Source of the DNA: Candidatus Falkowbacteria bacterium UBA2355
GTDB taxonomy: Bacteria; Patescibacteriota; Patescibacteriia; Patescibacteriales; Patescibacteriaceae
DNA: 26,544 nt
NCBI GenBank assembly: GCA_002344425.1
Contig: DDTV01000007.1
Span: forward strand, 1-26,544
Direction of reading: 5' to 3'
The position numbers and the translations under genes are program-made. The first letter of the stretch is position 1. Each line of letters starts with the position of its first letter. Below, piece by piece: positions 7,462 through 14,479 of the stretch. The notes under the pieces were generated by a model that saw only the letters and a program-made list of their open reading frames with translations, searched no databases and was not told the DNA's origin.

Positions 7462-8391
7462 CTATTTTATGAATTCTTTAAGTTTAAAATCTACCTTATA
7501 CAAATATACTTCAACATTAGGAACGGCTTTAAGAGCATAATCCAATTTTTTATCATATTCTCCGGCTATAATTATCCCCATAACATCTGGGTCATTCTTA
7601 TTCTCGCGGATCCATCCCATATAGCGAGCAACCTGGCCAACAGTATCATCACTAGTCTGATTCTTTTTTAGCTCTATGACTACATGATTCTTCGTTAATT
7701 TATTACGTACTAATATATCTATTGGACCTATATCTGTCCTATATTGTTGGCTTAGCAAGTCTCCTTCTTCAATTATGAGATCAAACCGCTTTCCCAGCTC
7801 AGTACTGTCCCAATTATGTATAATAAAATCCTCTAGTTGCTTCTCCATATAAAACAACCCTTGACTTTGAGTAGCTGCAATTTTTGTCATGGGCTCGCTT
7901 AATATGGTTTTTTGATAATAGTTTAAAATAGTGGTCAGGTCTGCTTCAAGGTCTTGTTCAGTGAGAACAGTGTCTTGTCCCTTATTTCTATATTCTATTT
8001 GTTCTTCTTTAACATTAACTGAATAGGCTTTAAAAACAAAGGAATCTCCGTAGCGAGGAACTTTTTTATCAAAGAAGGAAGTAATAGTTTGCCGTGAGTT
8101 AATAATTTCAACTGGCCAGGTTTCTCCAAAATCTTCTGTTTCACTTATTCCATAAGCCAGGACCAGGGTATTTAGCTCTTTATAATATAAATAAACCGGA
8201 TAAAAACCATTACTGACTTTCATTTCTGTTGAAACGAAAGCTATCCATGGCACACGAGCGGGCGCGCCCATGCCAAATGAAATCCTTAGATGGAAGGGGC
8301 CCCATTCCTTGGGATAAGTAGCGGTTTTTAAATCTCCAGATAGAGACTGCTGAACAAAACAATTTAATAATCTACTAAAATCAAATTTCAT
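7462..8391 (-). CDS. McrB-N-like (DUF3578) protein fused to a PD-(D/E)XK nuclease
   Basis: A 309-aa two-domain protein. Residues 1-165 resemble the DUF3578/MrcB N-terminal domain, with the GAPARVPWIAFVSTEM and NGFYPVYLYY blocks that in McrB-type proteins accompany recognition of modified DNA. Residues 180-300 are a PD-(D/E)XK nuclease of the DUF91/NucS type: E185 in a helix, D225 (PIDIL), E240-L-K242, then Q253 in GQVARYMGW. All catalytic positions are present. It is the third gene of the cassette, 22 nt after the helicase gene, and is clearly AT-richer than the core genes around it. The joining of a modified-base reader to a nuclease suggests a type IV-like restriction activity; this is inference. 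Confidence 0.78.
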   Translation of the reverse strand: MKFDFSRLLNCFVQQSLSGDLKTATYPKEWGPFHLRISFGMGAPARVPWIAFVSTEMKVSNGFYPVYLYYKELNTLVLAYGISETEDFGETWPVEIINSRQTITSFFDKKVPRYGDSFVFKAYSVNVKEEQIEYRNKGQDTVLTEQDLEADLTTILNYYQKTILSEPMTKIAATQSQGLFYMEKQLEDFIIHNWDSTELGKRFDLIIEEGDLLSQQYRTDIGPIDILVRNKLTKNHVVIELKKNQTSDDTVGQVARYMGWIRENKNDPDVMGIIIAGEYDKKLDYALKAVPNVEVYLYKVDFKLKEFIK

Positions 8392-8413
8392 ATAGTGAGT
8401 ATATATTAATCAG

Positions 8414-9985
8414 CTAAACTAGTATTTTGCTGCCAACATAGTCTCTTAAGTCCTTATCAACTATGTAAACATATGTACCTCTTATTCCGCGAGTAAATAG
8501 AGTTTTATAAATATTTATAATATATCTCTCTAATTCTTTAGGGTCGTCAATTCCCCGTTTACCGTTAGAGTCTTTATAATTTTCCGCATGAACTACCAAT
8601 TTCTTTTTTTCTTTATCATAAGATAATTCAGGACCAACTATTACTCCGGCATAATTAAGATCATAACCTTGTACCGTATGGATACATCCAACCTCATTAA
8701 CAGCATTTGGAGAATTAACCCAGTTATGATTTACAGAGTTCCATTGTAATTTATATCCTTCAATATCAATATCAGAATACCCTGGCTTGTTTTTTGAAAC
8801 CCAGGGCCATGAAAATCCAGAAATTATACGACATAAACTAAGTTCCTTATCTTTCAATTTAATAGCATTAACCATTTCGGAGATGTGGTCATATATCTTG
8901 AAATCATACTGACTAAATTTTTTCTTATTTTTTAGATTAAGATCAAACAAATTCTGAGCGAACTCTAAATATTCTTCACCTCCATCAATAATTCGCTGCT
9001 GATTTTTTAAGACTAAGTGTTCTGCGTTAAGAGATTCAATCCTTTTGTGATCTATATCAGAGGGACGTACAGTTTGATTTTTATCATAAAATAAAACTTG
9101 AAGTTGAGATGATTGCAAAATCCAATCTAATTCCGTGCCATTGTTATCTAACCCAAACATTTTATTTGTTTTGTCAAAACTACCGTAATTAGAAATATTT
9201 TTTCTCTTCTTTAACCTATGGGCTTCATCAACTAGCAAAACATCATATTTATTTCTACTTAGATCATTGGGGCCTATAACCATATTAGGCTTTAACCCTT
9301 TAACATTTTTAAATACTTTTTTAAGAGTATGTCGCAGGGAAGTCATTGGCACTATTAATGCAATCTTTAAATGCTTCGTGTGCTCATCTTCCTGCAAGGC
9401 TTTCATCAAATATGTAGCTAAAATTGTCTTACCGGTGCCTGGGTCTCCATTAACTATATAAGTTTTACTGACGCCCATTCTAATACGACTCATTAATAGT
9501 TCTGCGGTTTCTAACTGGTCCCCAGATAGAGCTTTGTAAGGTGAATATTTAAATAAATCACTATTGCGAATTTGGATCCAGTCATTTATAACAAATGCTG
9601 ACTGTTTCAATTGATTCCAAATCGTGTCAAACTTTCCTCGATATCTTGGTTTATCAAAATAGTTATGATCCACTAAGCCTAAATTCCCATTCTGCAAAAC
9701 ATATTTACCATCAGCAGCTATGTATTGGATAAGCAATGATTCAATATCTAGGGCGGCTGATACATTATATTCTTCATCAGTAATAATATGAATACGATTG
9801 AGTTTTGTTCTTAATGGATTTTCAAAATGCTGTTTACACCTTGAATACATATTAGTCGTCTGTCCTATATATATTTCTCTTTCATTATCAATAATATAAA
9901 CAACGGGCCAATTATTCCCATATGAATATGCCTTAACCTCACTAAAATGCTCTTTTCCAAAAACCAGTGTCTTTATTTCACTCAT
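8414..9985 (-). CDS. GIY-YIG nuclease/DUF2075 superfamily I helicase fusion
   Basis: A 523-aa protein. Residues 28-110 form a GIY-YIG nuclease domain (VYI at 29-31, YIG at 39-41, R49, catalytic E82). A P-loop ATPase of the DUF2075 type follows: Walker A GDPGTGKT at 180-187, Walker B/DEAH in DVLLVDEAH at 248-256, HTVQGYDL at 436-443 and TRGIRGTYVY at 498-507, the late superfamily I helicase motifs. Every core motif is intact, so a working ATPase or translocase with its own nuclease is expected. It starts 2 nt after the stop of the MazG-like gene and lies 22 nt before the McrB-N/PD-(D/E)XK gene. Composition is AT-rich. DUF2075 proteins are often near defence genes; the partner pattern here suggests an antiphage function. 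Confidence 0.85.
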   Translation of the reverse strand: MSEIKTLVFGKEHFSEVKAYSYGNNWPVVYIIDNEREIYIGQTTNMYSRCKQHFENPLRTKLNRIHIITDEEYNVSAALDIESLLIQYIAADGKYVLQNGNLGLVDHNYFDKPRYRGKFDTIWNQLKQSAFVINDWIQIRNSDLFKYSPYKALSGDQLETAELLMSRIRMGVSKTYIVNGDPGTGKTILATYLMKALQEDEHTKHLKIALIVPMTSLRHTLKKVFKNVKGLKPNMVIGPNDLSRNKYDVLLVDEAHRLKKRKNISNYGSFDKTNKMFGLDNNGTELDWILQSSQLQVLFYDKNQTVRPSDIDHKRIESLNAEHLVLKNQQRIIDGGEEYLEFAQNLFDLNLKNKKKFSQYDFKIYDHISEMVNAIKLKDKELSLCRIISGFSWPWVSKNKPGYSDIDIEGYKLQWNSVNHNWVNSPNAVNEVGCIHTVQGYDLNYAGVIVGPELSYDKEKKKLVVHAENYKDSNGKRGIDDPKELERYIINIYKTLFTRGIRGTYVYIVDKDLRDYVGSKILV

Positions 9986-9987
9986 TC

Positions 9988-10335
9988 TTAGAGTTGGTTA
10001 TATTTATCATGTCTTCCCCTAGCTTTTTCAACCGGGTATTTTTCTTCATTCTTTTTCATTTTTTTATGAAAAGCGTCAACAACATTAATATCAAGATCAT
10101 GGCTCATTAAGAGCACCCAATATAATACATCAGCTAACTCTTTACTAATATCTTCTTTATTAGTTTTAATATATTTGTCCATTTCTTCTTTGCTCTTCCA
10201 CTGAAAATGTTCCATTACTTCAGCTGCTTCTAAAACTAGAGAGAGCGCCAGGTCTTTTGGGTTGTGAAATTGTTTCCAATCACGAGAATCTCTAAAATCT
10301 ACTATTCTCTTTGTAAGATCTTCAAAATGATTCAT
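9988..10335 (-). CDS. MazG-like nucleotide pyrophosphohydrolase (RS21-C6/DCTPP1-like)
   Basis: A 115-aa all-alpha NTP pyrophosphohydrolase. The metal-binding residues are E36-x-x-E39 (in LEAAEVMEHFQW) and E66-x-x-D69 (in ELADVLYW); the C-terminal KMKKNEEKYPVEKARGR is typical of the RS21-C6/DCTPP1 branch, which hydrolyses dCTP and modified dCTP analogues to the monophosphate and PPi. It is the first gene of the cassette; the helicase gene starts 2 nt after its stop. In a defence setting it could drain nucleotides or remove modified dNTPs that a phage makes; that is inference, and it could also be a house-cleaning enzyme. A possible transcription attenuator lies just before its ATG. Confidence 0.88.
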   Translation of the reverse strand: MNHFEDLTKRIVDFRDSRDWKQFHNPKDLALSLVLEAAEVMEHFQWKSKEEMDKYIKTNKEDISKELADVLYWVLLMSHDLDINVVDAFHKKMKKNEEKYPVEKARGRHDKYNQL

Positions 10336-10341
10336 ATAATT

Positions 10342-10364
10342 AAAAAGAGGGCTTGGCCCTCCTT
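10342..10364 (-). promoter_or_regulatory. Terminator-like hairpin overlapping a Shine-Dalgarno site in the cassette leader
   Basis: On the minus strand GAGGGC (10356-10361) can pair with GCCCTC (10347-10352) across a 3-nt loop, and five Ts follow. The same first arm overlaps AAGGAGG (10358-10364), a perfect anti-16S match. It sits 7-30 nt before the MazG-like ATG at 10335. It could act as an attenuator or hide the ribosome site. The SD-to-ATG distance (22 nt) is too long for direct use unless the hairpin folds. Confidence 0.4.
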
Positions 10365-10386
10365 CCAGTCTGTAAATTATGCTTTT

Positions 10387-10414
10387 AATATACTCCTTTT
10401 CCGCTAAAAGTAAA
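10387..10414 (-). promoter_or_regulatory. Candidate promoter of the defence-like cassette
   Basis: On the minus strand TTTACT (10409-10414, 4 of 6 to consensus) and TATATT (10387-10392, 5 of 6) are 16 bp apart. Transcription would start near 10380 and give a leader of about 45 nt that contains the hairpin at 10347-10361. Confidence 0.45.
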
Positions 10415-10443
10415 GAAAAATCTGGAAAATTCCAGATTTTTCT
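10414..10443 (-). terminator. Intrinsic terminator after the DUF1428 gene
   Basis: A 14-bp perfect inverted repeat (10414-10427 and 10430-10443, arms AGAAAAATCTGGAA / TTCCAGATTTTTCT) lies 24 nt after the stop at 10467. The A and T runs flank both sides, so it could end transcription from either direction. Confidence 0.75.
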
Positions 10444-10466
10444 CTATATCAGAATGATTCTTATGC

Positions 10467-10832
10467 TTATGCTTCAACAATGGTCTTAAACCCGCCGTAG
10501 GCCATTTTTTTCATATCAAAAGGCATTGGCATCTTAGCCATCTTAGGATCATTCATTGCCGGATCGCTCATTACCTTTTTATTAACAGCATCGCGATGCG
10601 CGCGGGACTTATAAACAATAAAAGAAAAGACCACCATTTCATTGGGCTTGGACTTAGCCATTTTCGGGAAAGGCAAAGAGCCCATTGAGCTTTTCATATC
10701 ATCACCGATGCATTCCTTATAATCTAGGGCGCCGTGCTTCATCCACATTTTTTTACCAATCGTCGCCATCTTGCGATAAGCGGCGAGGTTCTTTTTAGGA
10801 ACAACGAGAACAAAACCGTCAACGTAAGTCAT
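10467..10832 (-). CDS. DUF1428 family protein (YbaA-like)
   Basis: A 121-aa protein with the alpha+beta ferredoxin-like (dimeric alpha-beta barrel) pattern of DUF1428. It opens with MTYVDGFVLVVPKKN, has FSFIVYKSRAHRD in the middle and closes with the diagnostic MPFDMKKMAYGGFK. Length is normal for the family. The biochemical function is unknown. It is a single-gene unit with an extended -10 promoter upstream (10862-10870) and a terminator downstream. Confidence 0.92.
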   Translation of the reverse strand: MTYVDGFVLVVPKKNLAAYRKMATIGKKMWMKHGALDYKECIGDDMKSSMGSLPFPKMAKSKPNEMVVFSFIVYKSRAHRDAVNKKVMSDPAMNDPKMAKMPMPFDMKKMAYGGFKTIVEA

Positions 10833-10861
10833 AGGTTTAAAATTAATAATAAATATTTCTC

Positions 10862-10870
10862 AGTATAACA
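10862..10870 (-). promoter_or_regulatory. Extended -10 promoter of the DUF1428 gene
   Basis: On the minus strand this reads TGTTATACT (TGn plus TATACT). No convincing -35 box is present; that position falls in the terminator of the gene upstream. The start point would be near 10855, about 23 nt before the ATG. Confidence 0.5.
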
Positions 10871-10896
10871 AAACGCCCGCCTTAAGGCGAGCGTTT
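10867..10896 (-). terminator. Intrinsic terminator after the 170-aa uncharacterised gene
   Basis: The arms at 10871-10882 and 10885-10896 pair through AAACGC/GCGTTT and CGCC/GGCG with one mismatch; TTTTG follows on the minus strand. It begins 2 nt after the stop at 10898. Confidence 0.65.
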
Positions 10897-10897
10897 C

Positions 10898-11410
10898 TTA
10901 TATTTTTCTTGAATCATAAGCCCAATGCAAAACGGCCTGCCGCTGACGCGGGCGGCACGTCAAATCGCCGCGCGCGCAATTGTTCTTGATTTGCGCAATA
11001 TGACGCTTGATCATCAGCCAACGCTTAATCTGCCGTTCATCTTCAACGCCCAAACGCCGGCCCATATAATAACGGCAATACCATTGAAACCAACCGCGCG
11101 GGTCATGCTTCTTATTAATCCAATGCTTGCGTTCCCATTCTTTTAAAGATTGGCTGGCGTCGACCTTAAAATAATTAAGCGTCTTGTCATGCTCTTTAGG
11201 CGAAAGCTTCGCGCGCGTAAACCAATCCGCGGGAAATTCCTTGCGACAATCGGTCATATATTTTCCGCCGAAAACTCCTAAGGCAAGCATTTGCTTCGGA
11301 GTTAACTGCGGCTTAAATTCCGGTGCGAAATTTTTGCCAATCGGAGCGGTCAATTCATAACGATAATTTTTTTGCATTTTATCGTTAACAATGACGGTTT
11401 TGGATTTCAT
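10898..11410 (-). CDS. Uncharacterised protein with a GWFQWYCRYYMGRR core
   Basis: A 170-aa soluble basic protein that I cannot link to a named family. Its centre is very rich in aromatic and basic residues (LKEWERKHW then DPRGWFQWYCRYYMGRR), followed by a helix RQIKRWLMIKRHIAQIKNNC and a short tail with two more Cys and RPRQRQA. Such a core could bind nucleic acid, but nothing proves it. An upstream in-frame ATG at 11488 was rejected because the extra 26 codons lie in tRNA-Ser; ATG 11410 is used here, and ATG 11377 (MQKNYRYEL) is an alternative. The start is 5 nt from the tRNA 3' end and there is no Shine-Dalgarno site. Confidence 0.7.
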   Translation of the reverse strand: MKSKTVIVNDKMQKNYRYELTAPIGKNFAPEFKPQLTPKQMLALGVFGGKYMTDCRKEFPADWFTRAKLSPKEHDKTLNYFKVDASQSLKEWERKHWINKKHDPRGWFQWYCRYYMGRRLGVEDERQIKRWLMIKRHIAQIKNNCARGDLTCRPRQRQAVLHWAYDSRKI

Positions 11411-11415
11411 AGAGG

Positions 11416-11502
11416 CGGAAGAGGAGGGATTCGAACCCTCGATACCGTTGCCGGTATGCAGCTTTTCGAGAGCTGTGCCTTCAACCACTCGGCCACCCTT
11501 CC
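11416..11502 (-). tRNA. tRNA-Ser(CGA)
   Basis: An 87-nt class II tRNA. The acceptor arm GGAAGGG pairs with CTCTTCC (one G-U pair), the anticodon loop CTCGAAA carries CGA, a long variable arm follows, and GGTTCGAATCC forms the T arm. Discriminator G; CCA is not encoded (GCCT follows). It reads UCG. The rluB-like gene stops 7 nt before its 5' end and the next gene starts 5 nt after its 3' end. Confidence 0.95.
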
Positions 11503-11509
11503 TAAAAAC

Positions 11510-12238
11510 TTATAAAGCTTTTAATTTATGTATTTCTTCTTTGCTTAAATACTTCCAGCGTCCGCGACTGACTCCGGCGACGGTCACGTTCGCAATTCGG
11601 ACTCGTTTGAGCATTCCGACATGGCAACCGACAGCGCGAAACATTCGTCTGATTTGCCGTTTTTTGCCTTCGGCTAAAACTATTTCAAAGGTGCGGCCGC
11701 GCAAATGTTTAAAACGCTCGACCTTGACCCGTCCATCGCCCAAACCGATTTCAACGCCGCGGGCAAAGCTTTCCGAAACCTCTTTAACTTTTTGCTTAAT
11801 CTCTTCGCGATTGGCCCCGAGATCATGCGTCAAAGTAACGACATAAACCTTAGTGACCTTGAATTTGGGATGCGTCAATTTATAAGCCAAATCGCCGTCA
11901 TCGGTTAGAATAACCAGTCCTTCGCTTTCCTTATCAAGCCGTCCGACAATGGCCAAGGGCTTATGGAGCTTAACAAAATCAAGCACATTGCGTTCGCTCG
12001 GAAAAGAACGGGTCGTTGAAACAACGCCGGCGGGTTTATAGAGCTTAATATAGGTATGCGTTTTTGTAAACCGAAGCGGTTTTTTATCAACCAAAACGGC
12101 GTCGTTCTCATCGGCGCGATCGCCCAGCTTGGCGGTTTTACCGTTAAGCTTAACCCGTCCCGAAGCAATATATTTTTCTGCTTGGTGCCGCGAACAAACT
12201 CCGGCGGAAGCGATTAATTTTTGCAAAACTATTTTCAT
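11510..12238 (-). CDS. rluB: RluB/RsuA-family rRNA pseudouridine synthase
   Basis: A 242-aa enzyme that converts a uridine in rRNA to pseudouridine. Residues 1-45 are an S4 RNA-binding domain (LQKLIASAGVCSRHQAEKYI). The catalytic motif GRLDKESEGL holds D102, and LAEGKKRQIRRMF gives the conserved C-terminal RQIRRMF. Length matches RsuA/RluB/RluE. RluB is the commonest form in small genomes, but RluE/RluF types cannot be ruled out without alignment. It starts inside the stop of the O-antigen-ligase-like gene (ATGA overlap), and its stop is 7 nt before tRNA-Ser. Confidence 0.9.
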   Translation of the reverse strand: MKIVLQKLIASAGVCSRHQAEKYIASGRVKLNGKTAKLGDRADENDAVLVDKKPLRFTKTHTYIKLYKPAGVVSTTRSFPSERNVLDFVKLHKPLAIVGRLDKESEGLVILTDDGDLAYKLTHPKFKVTKVYVVTLTHDLGANREEIKQKVKEVSESFARGVEIGLGDGRVKVERFKHLRGRTFEIVLAEGKKRQIRRMFRAVGCHVGMLKRVRIANVTVAGVSRGRWKYLSKEEIHKLKAL

Positions 12239-13500
12239 GATTGTTTTTTAACGACTCCGAGCATTGCTATGAAAAGCCAGAACATAGCGGCCAAATCATT
12301 TTTAAAATAAGGCACATCAACCAAGCCGTGTATCAGAATAACGAGCATAGCAAGACAAAGTCCCAAAGTAAAGCCGTCGCGTTTCTTAAAATAATTTATA
12401 AAAACCAGCCACAAATATTTAAGCGCGATCCATAAGAACAAAAGCAAGCCCAAGAATCCCAGCTCGCTCCAGAAATTAAGAACAATATTATGCGGATATA
12501 AATATATTTCCAAGGGCTGCCAATGGGCATCGCGATAAGCCTTGTCCGAATTAACGCGCGCGACAAAATCTTCTTCGCTTAATTTTTCTCTATTGTAGAA
12601 AAAACCGTCTTGATGATAGGGCGCGATTGAGGCCTGATAATTATTGAGTCCGGCGCCCGAAATCAGCCGGCCGTCCGATAACATATTGATTGTCTCGCGC
12701 CATTGCAAACGGCGAATCTGTCCGGAAAAATCTTTTAACAATAAACGATCGGTGACATAGCTGACGCCCTGCGGTTTGATTGCTATTGCCAAACAGGCGG
12801 CGATAATAAAGGCCAGCGCCGCCAAACGGGTTTTTTTAGTCGCGATTAATGCGCCGATTAAACCGGCGATGACCAAGGCGAAGAGCGCGCCATCTGATTG
12901 AGCAAAAAGAACCGCGCAAAAAGAGGCGGCAATGGCAACTGTTAAAAACCAAAACCATTGCTTGTTTTTTTGATAAGCCTTGGGTAGTAGTCCGACGAAA
13001 ATCAATATCAGGGGAGCGAGAAAAAGACCGACGGCGTTAGGGTAAGGAAAGAGGGAAGTTGCCCGCCTGCTTTCCGCCGCCGCCCAAAAAGGATTGCTTA
13101 TCAAGTCTCCGCTAACATACTGATAAGCCGCGATTAAAGAAACAACTATCGCCGAGCCGGCCAAAACCGAAACGGCGCGATAGATTTTTTCTTTAGTATC
13201 AAAGAGGTTAGAAAAAACTATGAAAAGCAAAGCCGGTTCAAAAAAATAAGCGCGCCAAATTCCAAAAGAAGACAGACTCGCCCCGGCGACGATCACGGCA
13301 ATAAATGAGACCGCGAGCCAGGCGATTAATTCCCAACGAAAAAGATAAGTAGTATGCAATCTTTTATAATTCTTTACTAACCAAGTAAGGAACAAGGCTA
13401 AAATTAAAATTTCCAACAGCGTAGTTGGAAATCCTAAAATAGGAAATCTGACGACGTAAAGTGGTAAGGCGGCGATAACCGCGTAAGCAAGATAAATCAT
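12235..13500 (-). CDS. O-antigen ligase-like (Wzy_C) polytopic membrane protein
   Basis: A 421-aa protein with about ten to twelve membrane segments. The Wzy_C-type signature near the C-terminus is visible in LYPHNIVLNFWSELGFLGLLLF (His-Asn then Glu-x-Gly), preceded by a large extracytoplasmic loop (about residues 240-340, with SGAGLNNY). Such proteins join or polymerise glycans at the outer face of the membrane. In an organism without LPS the acceptor would be another surface glycan or glycoprotein. Its ATG overlaps the EamA stop, and its own stop overlaps the rluB start, so the genes are translationally coupled. Confidence 0.82.
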   Translation of the reverse strand: MIYLAYAVIAALPLYVVRFPILGFPTTLLEILILALFLTWLVKNYKRLHTTYLFRWELIAWLAVSFIAVIVAGASLSSFGIWRAYFFEPALLFIVFSNLFDTKEKIYRAVSVLAGSAIVVSLIAAYQYVSGDLISNPFWAAAESRRATSLFPYPNAVGLFLAPLILIFVGLLPKAYQKNKQWFWFLTVAIAASFCAVLFAQSDGALFALVIAGLIGALIATKKTRLAALAFIIAACLAIAIKPQGVSYVTDRLLLKDFSGQIRRLQWRETINMLSDGRLISGAGLNNYQASIAPYHQDGFFYNREKLSEEDFVARVNSDKAYRDAHWQPLEIYLYPHNIVLNFWSELGFLGLLLFLWIALKYLWLVFINYFKKRDGFTLGLCLAMLVILIHGLVDVPYFKNDLAAMFWLFIAMLGVVKKQS

Positions 13501-14474
13501 ACGACGAGCAAGTAAAGCCCGAGCGACACTAAAATGATACCCAATAATTTCTGCAACATAACGCCGCGGCCGACTTCTTCATCAAGAATATGCGGATAGC
13601 GTCTTGAAAAAATAATAACCAGAATCAAGAGAAAGGCGTACTGCGTTCCCTGCAAGGCATTGATTAAGGAAACATTGTCGCCGAGGCTGACCGCCCAGTT
13701 AAGCATAATAAAGGCCAGCGCCGCGGCCAAACGAACGCCGAGAAAGAAAATCAATTGCTTGGGGGTCCGTTTCTCGGTGGTTTTTGATTCTTTAATCAAG
13801 CGGCGCCAAGCCGGTACCAATAAAATCGCAATTACGCCGATAAAGCTGCCGAGCCGGGACCAAACAAAGGCGCCGATAAAGGGCTGGCCGGTATGAGAAT
13901 AAATATATTTGATAAAAACATAGTAGGCGGCGAAACAGGCGGCGGCAATCACCGAATTGACGACCAGCCGTCGCGTCGGACGGACTTCAACGGCGAATTT
14001 TCCAAAAACATTTCCGAAAATATTTTTTACGCGCTCATAAACCTGAGTAACCTTATGCAGGCGCGTGCGTTTAACCGAAATCAACAAACCGCCGGCAATT
14101 AAAACTATAAAGGCGCTTAATTGCTGAACACTCAGTTGCGCATCAAGAAAGAGATAGGAAAAAACAAAAGAAAAAACCGGCGTTAAGGCGCCGACAATCG
14201 GGACGACGCGCGTCGCCTCGCTTTGATGCAAGGCCTTGTACCAAAAAATCAAAGTGAACAAAAATAAAAAGCCGGCCGACAAATCGAGCAATAGGGCCTT
14301 TACTTCGGGAACATAAGGATCAAAGACCAAGAGCGCGAAATTGCCGACGCTCCAAATTCCGACATAGAAGGCATAGACGACCGAAGAGTGGATTTTTTTA
14401 GACAGCAAAAATTTGTCGGCGACATAAACGCCGGCATTCATTAAGTATGAAGTTACCGCAATAAAAATCCACAT
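13497..14474 (-). CDS. EamA/DMT superfamily transporter
   Basis: A 325-aa membrane protein with ten predicted helices in two EamA halves (about residues 1-130 and 170-325), separated by a basic cytoplasmic linker (KRTRLHKVTQVYERVKN). The end of the first half has APVFSFVFSYLFLDAQLS-like packing (GALTPVFSFVFSYLFL), which is the family hallmark. The substrate is unknown; family members export amino acids, sugars or nucleotide sugars. Its place between a GH1 glycosidase (5 nt upstream) and a glycan ligase (ATGA overlap) makes a sugar-linked role possible, but that is inference. Confidence 0.85.
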   Translation of the reverse strand: MWIFIAVTSYLMNAGVYVADKFLLSKKIHSSVVYAFYVGIWSVGNFALLVFDPYVPEVKALLLDLSAGFLFLFTLIFWYKALHQSEATRVVPIVGALTPVFSFVFSYLFLDAQLSVQQLSAFIVLIAGGLLISVKRTRLHKVTQVYERVKNIFGNVFGKFAVEVRPTRRLVVNSVIAAACFAAYYVFIKYIYSHTGQPFIGAFVWSRLGSFIGVIAILLVPAWRRLIKESKTTEKRTPKQLIFFLGVRLAAALAFIMLNWAVSLGDNVSLINALQGTQYAFLLILVIIFSRRYPHILDEEVGRGVMLQKLLGIILVSLGLYLLVV

Positions 14475-14479
14475 AAAAT

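Noticed and set aside
11411..11488. N-terminal extension of the 170-aa gene to ATG 11488
   Set aside because: These codons are inside tRNA-Ser(CGA); a true start must lie after the tRNA 3' end.
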